DNA of 64,000 bases from Deferribacter desulfuricans SSM1 (GTDB taxonomy: Bacteria > Chrysiogenota > Deferribacteres > Deferribacterales > Deferribacteraceae), in NCBI RefSeq assembly GCF_000010985.1, contig NC_013939.1:372001-436000 (forward strand), given 5' to 3'. The position numbers and the translations under genes are program-made. Positions 58,967 through 64,000 of this stretch are shown piece after piece. The notes under the pieces are model-generated. The model was not told the origin of the DNA. It was given only the letters and a program-made list of their open reading frames with translations, and ran no database searches. Every line of letters begins with the position of its first letter. The first letter of the stretch is position 1.

Positions 58967-60761
58967 AGGTTTTTTGTTATTTATTTTTTTGGTGGCGATT
59001 GCCCTTATTTTTTTATTTCAGTTAAACGATTTTTATAAAAAATACCTAATATCTTTAATTGAAATTCCTAAATTAAAGATTGAAAATAGCGAAAGAACAA
59101 CTTTTTTAAAAATTTACTCGAAAAACGGAAATCTTATTTTTCATCAGTACAATAACTTTGGTGGTTTGGTTAATTTAAAAAATGATTTTGAGAATTTTGA
59201 TGAGCTCTATAATTTTTTTCTAAAAACAAATGGGAAAGATATCTATTTGGAGCAACTTTTTAAAAAATTTTATAAGAAATATAAAAATAAAGTTTTTGGG
59301 TTGTCATATAAGGAATTTTTAAAAGAGCAATTTTATAAGGCATTTTGGAAAAAATATAGTTATTCTGATTTTTACACTATTATTGCTAACAATTTTGTTT
59401 TTCAACAAAGTATAAAAGGGATAAATGGTTATTCTTTTTATCTTTTTGGGACTGATTTTGAAAAATTGAAATTAAAAGAGAAAACTTTTTTAATACTACT
59501 AGTGTTATTTAACAATGTTGATGCACATAATAATTTTGCCTATTTTGAAAAGCTTGCAAGTCTATTTACAGATGATGAAACTCCCATAAGATTTAACTAT
59601 CCCAAAACATTTGTGAAGTATAACGATTATGTAGAAGGTGTTTTAAAAGAGCTAAAAGAGTATAAACTGGATTATAAAAAAACTAACATTGTGGTTTATT
59701 CTAATTTAGATGAAACACTTTACAAGGTTATGAAAAGAGTAGTTACTTCTTCATTAAAGAAATATGATGGGGTGGAAGGTTCAACTGTTATATTGAATTA
59801 TAAAACTAAAAAGGTCTTGGCTGTGCTTGGAACTATCAATGGGGATTATGCTTTAAACAGGGCTCTTTATGCTAAAAGAGAGGTTGGTTCAGTTTTTAAG
59901 CCTGTTACTTATTTAACGGCTTTTTCATATGGATTAAGACCATCATTTGTATTAGAAGATAAATCTTATGCTTTTAAAGAGGGGAGCTTTATTTATAAGC
60001 CTAAAAATTTTAAAGATTTTTATATGGGTAGAACAAATATAAGAAATGGGCTGATTTATTCTTTAAACAATTTAACAATCAAGCTTGCTGAAACTGTTGG
60101 GTTAAAAAGGGTGTCTAAAATGGCTAATCAACTGGGTTTTGAGAACGTAAAACCTTTTTATGCCATGCCTCTTGGCTCTATTCCTCAGACACCTTTTACA
60201 GTTGCTAATGCTTTTAGCGCAATAGCAAATTATGGGCATAGATGTAAAATGAAATTTATTAACAGGATCGAAATAGATGATAAAGAGCTCGATATAGCTG
60301 ATGAAAAATGCCAAAAGGTTGTTGATGAAAAGTCGGCTTACCAGACAATATATTTGATGAAAAAAGTAGTTCAATATGGAACTGCAAGAGGAGCTAATTT
60401 AATACCAGGAACAGCTGGTAAAACAGGGACAAGTAATGATAGTAAAGATTGCTGGTTTGTTGGAATTTTCCCACCTTATGTAGTCGTCCAATGGGTTGGT
60501 TATGATAATTATAAGACCATTGATGAAGACGCTACAGGTGGAAAAGTAGCAGCTCCAATTGTTGCTAAAATAGAGAAATATTCATTAAAAAAAGTTAAGC
60601 GGGTGAGTTTTGATGTTCCAAAAGGTGTAGTGTTAAGAAAGGTTGTGAAAAATGAAGATATGTTGTATAGTGATGGTTGTGGAAGATATTATTATGAAAT
60701 GTTAAAGTTGAACAATTTACCTAAAAGATGTGATAGGATAAATACAGTTGAAAGGGAGTAA
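58947..60761 (+). CDS. Penicillin-binding protein with degenerate GT51 region
   Basis: A 604-residue membrane-anchored protein (FLLFIFLVAIALIFLFQL near the N-terminus). The transpeptidase domain (about 270-600) is complete: S-x-x-K in REVGSVFKPVTY, S-x-N in YSLNNLT and K-T-G in GKTGTSND. Residues 85-210 align with the second half of a GT51 glycosyltransferase (LKEQFYKAFWKKYSYSDFY…KGINGYSFYLFGTDFEKLKLKEKTFLILL), but the catalytic ED…F…H motif is missing. So it looks like a class A PBP that has lost glycosyltransferase function, and it would need a partner such as RodA/FtsW or another PBP. Confidence 0.85.
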   Translation: MFLKIIKGFLLFIFLVAIALIFLFQLNDFYKKYLISLIEIPKLKIENSERTTFLKIYSKNGNLIFHQYNNFGGLVNLKNDFENFDELYNFFLKTNGKDIYLEQLFKKFYKKYKNKVFGLSYKEFLKEQFYKAFWKKYSYSDFYTIIANNFVFQQSIKGINGYSFYLFGTDFEKLKLKEKTFLILLVLFNNVDAHNNFAYFEKLASLFTDDETPIRFNYPKTFVKYNDYVEGVLKELKEYKLDYKKTNIVVYSNLDETLYKVMKRVVTSSLKKYDGVEGSTVILNYKTKKVLAVLGTINGDYALNRALYAKREVGSVFKPVTYLTAFSYGLRPSFVLEDKSYAFKEGSFIYKPKNFKDFYMGRTNIRNGLIYSLNNLTIKLAETVGLKRVSKMANQLGFENVKPFYAMPLGSIPQTPFTVANAFSAIANYGHRCKMKFINRIEIDDKELDIADEKCQKVVDEKSAYQTIYLMKKVVQYGTARGANLIPGTAGKTGTSNDSKDCWFVGIFPPYVVVQWVGYDNYKTIDEDATGGKVAAPIVAKIEKYSLKKVKRVSFDVPKGVVLRKVVKNEDMLYSDGCGRYYYEMLKLNNLPKRCDRINTVERE

Positions 60762-60763
60762 GC

Positions 60764-61264
60764 ATGAATATCTACTTAATTGGTTTTATGGGAACCGGGA
60801 AAACAACAGTTGGCAAAGCATTAGCATTAAAATTAAATAAAAAATTTAGTGATTTGGATGATTTAATCGTTGAAAAAACAGGGAAGCAGATTGTGGAGAT
60901 TTTTAGAGAGGATGGCGAAGAAGAATTTAGAAAAATTGAAACAGAAGTATTAAAAGATATTAACGAGAAAGATAATTTTGTTGTGGCAACAGGAGGTGGT
61001 GTTTTAACCACTGAAGGTAATTATGAAATTATGAAAAGTAATGGGGTAATTATTACCTTGGCTGCAAGCCCTGAGGCTATTTATGAAAGGCTTAGAAATG
61101 ATGAAACAAGACCTCTTTTAATGGTGGATAATGTGATAGATGAGATTAAAAGATTAATGTTTGAAAGGGCTCCATTATATATAAAGGCGGATTATATTGT
61201 TGATACTACAGAGCGTCCAATTGATGAGATTGTAAATGAAATTGTAGAGTATTTAAATGAATAA
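60764..61264 (+). CDS. aroK: Shikimate kinase AroK
   Basis: A 166-residue P-loop kinase. Walker A is GFMGTGKTTVG (7-17), the shikimate site includes DLDDLIVEKTG and FRKIETEVL, the GG motif is ATGGGVLTT, and the lid Arg is in NDETRPLL. It phosphorylates shikimate on the way to chorismate, the substrate of TrpE. It overlaps aroB by 8 bp. Confidence 0.95.
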   Translation: MNIYLIGFMGTGKTTVGKALALKLNKKFSDLDDLIVEKTGKQIVEIFREDGEEEFRKIETEVLKDINEKDNFVVATGGGVLTTEGNYEIMKSNGVIITLAASPEAIYERLRNDETRPLLMVDNVIDEIKRLMFERAPLYIKADYIVDTTERPIDEIVNEIVEYLNE

Positions 61265-62309
61265 AAAGTTGATGGTTGATTTAAAAAAAACTGTAGATTA
61301 TTCATATTTCATTTATTTTAGACCCTTTGTCCCTGATTATGAAAATGCTTATTTTTTAATTGATTCAAACGTTTATCATTTTCATAAATATAGATTTAAT
61401 TCGCTAGAGAATGTTTTTATTTTTGAATCGTCAGAAAAAAATAAAAATTTTGATAATGTTCAGAAGGTCCTTTCATGGTTAAGAGAGAATAGATGTAAGA
61501 GACATGATACTCTTGTAGTTGTAGGTGGTGGTATTGTAGGTGATTTGGGCGGTTTTGCTGCTTCGATTTATATGAGAGGGATAAATTTTGTCCAAGTTCC
61601 AACAACTCTTTTGTCAATGGTTGATAGTAGCGTAGGTGGTAAAACAGGGATAAATTTCCATGATACAAAAAACTTGATTGGAGCATTTAAACAGCCGATA
61701 GAGGTTGTGATAGACACCTCTTTTTTAGATACGTTGCCAGAAGTAGAATATCAAAATGGTTTGGCTGAAGTATTAAAATATGGTTTAATGTTTGATAAGC
61801 AGTTTGCAGATTTCCTTAATGATAATTATGATTCCATTCTAAATAAAACTAATGATAATGTAATTGCTGATATGATTTATAAATGTTGCAAAATAAAGGG
61901 GGAGGTTGTTAAAGAGGATGAGTTTGAGCAAGGTATTAGGAAATTTCTTAATTTTGGACATACAATAGGACATGCAATAGAAGTGGACTCTGATCACAAA
62001 ATAAAGCATGGTTACGCTGTTGCTATCGGTATGTATTTAGAGTCTTTAATTGGTATGGAATTAGGTGAGCTTGATGAAGATACCGTGTATTATGTAAAAA
62101 AGCTACTTTTAAGATATAATTTTGATATAGATTATAAAATTAAAGATAGTTTCAGGTTTTTGGATGCTTTAACTGGTGATAAAAAAGCTGAAAGTTATGG
62201 TATTGTACTTTCCTTGACTAACCCTATTGGGGCTGGTAAAATAATTAAAGGAGTAAGTATTGATTTTGTAATGAAAATACTTAAAAAGTATGGAGTTTTA
62301 AATGGATGA
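61257..62309 (+). CDS. aroB: 3-dehydroquinate synthase AroB
   Basis: A 350-residue NAD- and Zn-dependent enzyme. The NAD site is VVGGGIVGDLGGFAAS, followed by RGINFVQVPTTLLSMVDSSVGGKTGINF and GLAEVLKYGLMFD. Zn ligands include E in EVLKYG and two His in LNFGHTIGHAIE and DHKIKHGYAVAIGM. Cyclises DAHP to dehydroquinate. Overlaps its neighbours by 8 bp. Confidence 0.96.
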   Translation: MNKKLMVDLKKTVDYSYFIYFRPFVPDYENAYFLIDSNVYHFHKYRFNSLENVFIFESSEKNKNFDNVQKVLSWLRENRCKRHDTLVVVGGGIVGDLGGFAASIYMRGINFVQVPTTLLSMVDSSVGGKTGINFHDTKNLIGAFKQPIEVVIDTSFLDTLPEVEYQNGLAEVLKYGLMFDKQFADFLNDNYDSILNKTNDNVIADMIYKCCKIKGEVVKEDEFEQGIRKFLNFGHTIGHAIEVDSDHKIKHGYAVAIGMYLESLIGMELGELDEDTVYYVKKLLLRYNFDIDYKIKDSFRFLDALTGDKKAESYGIVLSLTNPIGAGKIIKGVSIDFVMKILKKYGVLNG

Positions 62310-63408
62310 GAAAACCAGAGCAAGATATCTAAAAGATATCGAATATTTTTCAAAAAAATTAGAAGAGGAACCAGGTTCAAAAGTGTTTATGCCGCTTGCG
62401 ATAGCTTATTTAAAACTTGGAAAATATGATGAAGTGATAGATGTGTGTATAAAGGGGTTAGATAAAAATCCAAACTACCTTGCAGCTAAGACTATTTTAG
62501 CTCAAGCATATTTGGAAAAAGGGATGATAAATGAGGCAAAGGTTCTTTTGGTGGAGGTTGCTACTTTAGAGAAAAGTAATTATCGAGCAAATAAACTGCT
62601 TGGTGATATTTATAGGTCAGAGGGTAATTTGGAAAAGGCTCTTTTTCATTATAGAACAGCTCATTTGACAAGCCCTGAAGATAATAATTTGAAAGAACTG
62701 ATAGAAGAGTTAGCTGAAAAAATTGATGCTGTTCCAAAAACTGAGGAAGAGATAGAAGAAATAGAGAAATTAGCTGAGACTGCTAAAGAGATTGCTGAGG
62801 AAGTTGGTGAGGAGTTATCAGAAGATTTAAAGGTTGAAAGTGAGTTTGAAGTTGTTAAACAAGAAGAGCTTGAAAAAAGTTTATCAGATATAGATGAAAT
62901 GGGTGAAGAGGAAAAAGTTAAAACTGAGTTTAAAGAGGGTAAAGATGAAATTTCTGAATCTGAGTTGGGTGAGTTATTAGTTGAGTCAAATGAGGGTGTT
63001 GAAGAAGAAAAGGAAGCTTCACTTGAAGTTGATGAATTGGAGAAAGAAGTAGAAGAAAGTGAAAAGTTAGAACCTGAATTTGAATTGGAAGATTTAAGTG
63101 TTAGCAAAGAGGAAGAAAAAGGTATTGATGATGAATCAGGTTTAAAACTTGAAACTGAAAATATAGAAGAAGAAACTATTGATACTGAGAAACAAGAATT
63201 AAATGTGGAATCATCTATTACGGAGGGTGATGAGGAATTTGTACAGAATATAGAGACTGATGAGTCTGGTGAAGAAACAGTTTTAACTGAGCAAGTTGCA
63301 GAAGAAACTCAATATGTAGTAATTGATGAGAAAAATCAAAAGATTATAGATGAGCTTGAAAAATGGCTTGAAAATATCAAGAAAGTAAAGGCGGAAAGAA
63401 GTGTTTAA
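62302..63408 (+). CDS. TPR protein with long acidic tail
   Basis: A 368-residue protein. Residues 1-140 contain three or four tetratricopeptide repeats (VFMPLAIAYLKLGKYDEVIDVCIKGLDKNP; YLAAKTILAQAYLEKGMINEAKVLL; NYRANKLLGDIYRSEGNLEKALFHYRTAH). Residues 145-340 are an extreme Glu/Asp/Ser-rich region of low complexity, probably disordered. The last 30 residues are again helical (IDELEKWLENIKKVKAERS). It overlaps aroB and the downstream roadblock gene by 8 bp, so the three are co-translated. Function unknown; probably a protein-protein hub. Confidence 0.8.
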   Translation: MDEKTRARYLKDIEYFSKKLEEEPGSKVFMPLAIAYLKLGKYDEVIDVCIKGLDKNPNYLAAKTILAQAYLEKGMINEAKVLLVEVATLEKSNYRANKLLGDIYRSEGNLEKALFHYRTAHLTSPEDNNLKELIEELAEKIDAVPKTEEEIEEIEKLAETAKEIAEEVGEELSEDLKVESEFEVVKQEELEKSLSDIDEMGEEEKVKTEFKEGKDEISESELGELLVESNEGVEEEKEASLEVDELEKEVEESEKLEPEFELEDLSVSKEEEKGIDDESGLKLETENIEEETIDTEKQELNVESSITEGDEEFVQNIETDESGEETVLTEQVAEETQYVVIDEKNQKIIDELEKWLENIKKVKAERSV

Positions 63409-63760
63409 AAAGATTATAAACAGAATCTTTGAAGCTGTTGATGGATTAAAACTGTTTGCTATATTTGATAAAGATGGAATTATTGTTGATAAGGTTGAAG
63501 TTTCTGACAGGACAGCAGAAGAGCTAGCAGCTGAGTTTTCTTCTGTGCTTAGATATATAGATAAAGTTACAACGTATCTGGTTACTGGAAAGATGCAAAA
63601 AATGTTAATAGATTGTGGTGAGGAGATTTTTTATCTTCACAAACTGAATAATTTTTATTATATAGTGGCACTTCTTGATAGGAATGCCATTATAGGAAAA
63701 CTGAAATTTTATATTAAATATTTTGAGAGAGATTTTAAAAGAGAGTTTGACATTGATTAA
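63401..63760 (+). CDS. Roadblock/LC7-domain protein
   Basis: A 119-residue protein with the roadblock/LC7 pattern: IFEAVDGLKLFAIFDKDGIIVDKVEVSDRTAEELAAEFSSVL, then TTYLVTGKMQKMLIDCGEEIFYLHKLNNFYYIVALLDRNAIIGKLKFYI. Such domains regulate small GTPases (MglB) or form filaments. It is coupled to the TPR gene upstream. No MglA-like GTPase is visible in the window. Confidence 0.75.
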   Translation: MFKKIINRIFEAVDGLKLFAIFDKDGIIVDKVEVSDRTAEELAAEFSSVLRYIDKVTTYLVTGKMQKMLIDCGEEIFYLHKLNNFYYIVALLDRNAIIGKLKFYIKYFERDFKREFDID

Positions 63761-64000
63761 GCTTGCTGTTTTGAATGGACCAAATTTAAATTTATTGGGA
63801 AAGAGGGAACCTTCCGTTTATGGTAAAAACTCTTATGATGATTTGGTAAATATATTACAGAGCTTTGCAAAAAATAAAAATGTTGAACTACATGTTTTTC
63901 AGTCAAATCATGAGGGGGAATTGATTGATAAAATTCATGAACTTGCAAATATTGTTGATGGTTTTATCATAAATGCTGGAGCATATACACATACAAGTAT
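63753..64000 (+). CDS. aroQ: Type II 3-dehydroquinate dehydratase AroQ (partial, runs off window)
   Basis: The first 82 codons of a type II dehydroquinase: LAVLNGPNLNLLGKREPSVYG (N-terminal signature), the active-site Tyr in this motif, QSNHEGELIDKIHEL and IINAGAYTHTS. The third step of the shikimate pathway, fitting with aroK and aroB. The start is probably the TTG at 63753, overlapping the roadblock gene by 8 bp; no ATG is near. The 3' end lies beyond 64000. Confidence 0.93.
   Translation, partial: MIKLAVLNGPNLNLLGKREPSVYGKNSYDDLVNILQSFAKNKNVELHVFQSNHEGELIDKIHELANIVDGFIINAGAYTHTS

Noticed and set aside
62661-63107. 148-codon minus-strand Ser-rich frame
   Set aside because: It is the antisense of the Glu-rich low-complexity tail (GAA/GAG codons read as TTC/CTC/TCT), not a gene.

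Overview
The window is a low-GC bacterial chromosome segment with no rRNA or tRNA genes. The organism is a flagellated, Gram-negative-type bacterium. It carries an OmpA-like protein, a Wzz-type chain-length regulator and a WecA/TagO-type sugar transferase, and it has a bacterial STT3/PglB oligosaccharyltransferase, a CheA with a C-terminal receiver domain and a CheZ. This mix, with the gene order and AT richness, suggests a member of the Deferribacterota (Deferribacter-like). That assignment is inference from gene content only.

Layout. (1) 1-12642: a cell-surface glycan locus (WecA-like transferase, STT3/PglB, Wzz) interrupted at 1.1-9.7 kb by an accessory island. The island holds eight small gene cassettes, all on the + strand: a RelB/ParE-like pair, an MNT/HEPN pair, three paralogous AAA ATPases, a Phd/RelE-like pair whose toxin has lost its ATG, an orphan gene, and a VapBC pair. 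All nine boundaries contain the same degenerate 8-bp tandem repeat (GTTNNAAC), and I see no such array elsewhere in the window. (2) 12812-19660: the phosphate regulon pstS, pstCAB, a small membrane protein, phoU, phoB, phoR. Exact 11-bp direct repeats (Pho boxes) precede pstS and pstC, and four copies of a palindromic REP-like element lie around the pstS-pstC gap. (3) 19736-26910: ubiB-like kinase, RNase J, uppP, ftsK and a dihydroorotate dehydrogenase-like gene. (4) 26957-48353: one long flagellar/chemotaxis cluster: fliR-flhB-flhA-flhF-flhG-(small membrane protein)-fliA-cheB-fliM-fliY-cheY-cheZ-cheA, then an OmpA-like protein, an Mrr-fold membrane protein, a SpoIIE phosphatase with STAS partners, cheR, a PilZ-like protein and hypotheticals. 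(5) 48509-50668 (minus): feoB-feoA. (6) 50752-57144: a complete trpEGDCFBA operon under a classical attenuator. (7) 57176-64000: GerM-like, rph, rdgB, a penicillin-binding protein with a decayed glycosyltransferase region, aroK, aroB, a TPR protein, a roadblock protein, and the start of aroQ.

Two systems stand out. The first is the repeat-punctuated cassette island. Toxin-antitoxin modules and DUF4143-type ATPases are lined up in one orientation, several have their own recognisable promoter, and each is separated from the next by strand-symmetric octamer arrays that contain stop codons. This resembles a gene-cassette array, but no integrase is visible in the window. The second is the trp leader. 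It has a 23-residue peptide with three consecutive Trp codons, a 1:2 / 2:3 / 3:4 set of competing hairpins, and a second terminator just before the trpE ribosome-binding site. The 5' arm of that second terminator can also pair with the 3' arm of the first, which suggests a two-stage (relay) attenuator.

Other regulatory DNA that can be read directly includes a 24-bp palindrome over the feoB -10 element, typical of a metalloregulator operator, and sigma70-type promoters in front of several island cassettes. Most operons are tightly packed, with 1-20 bp overlaps that imply translational coupling.
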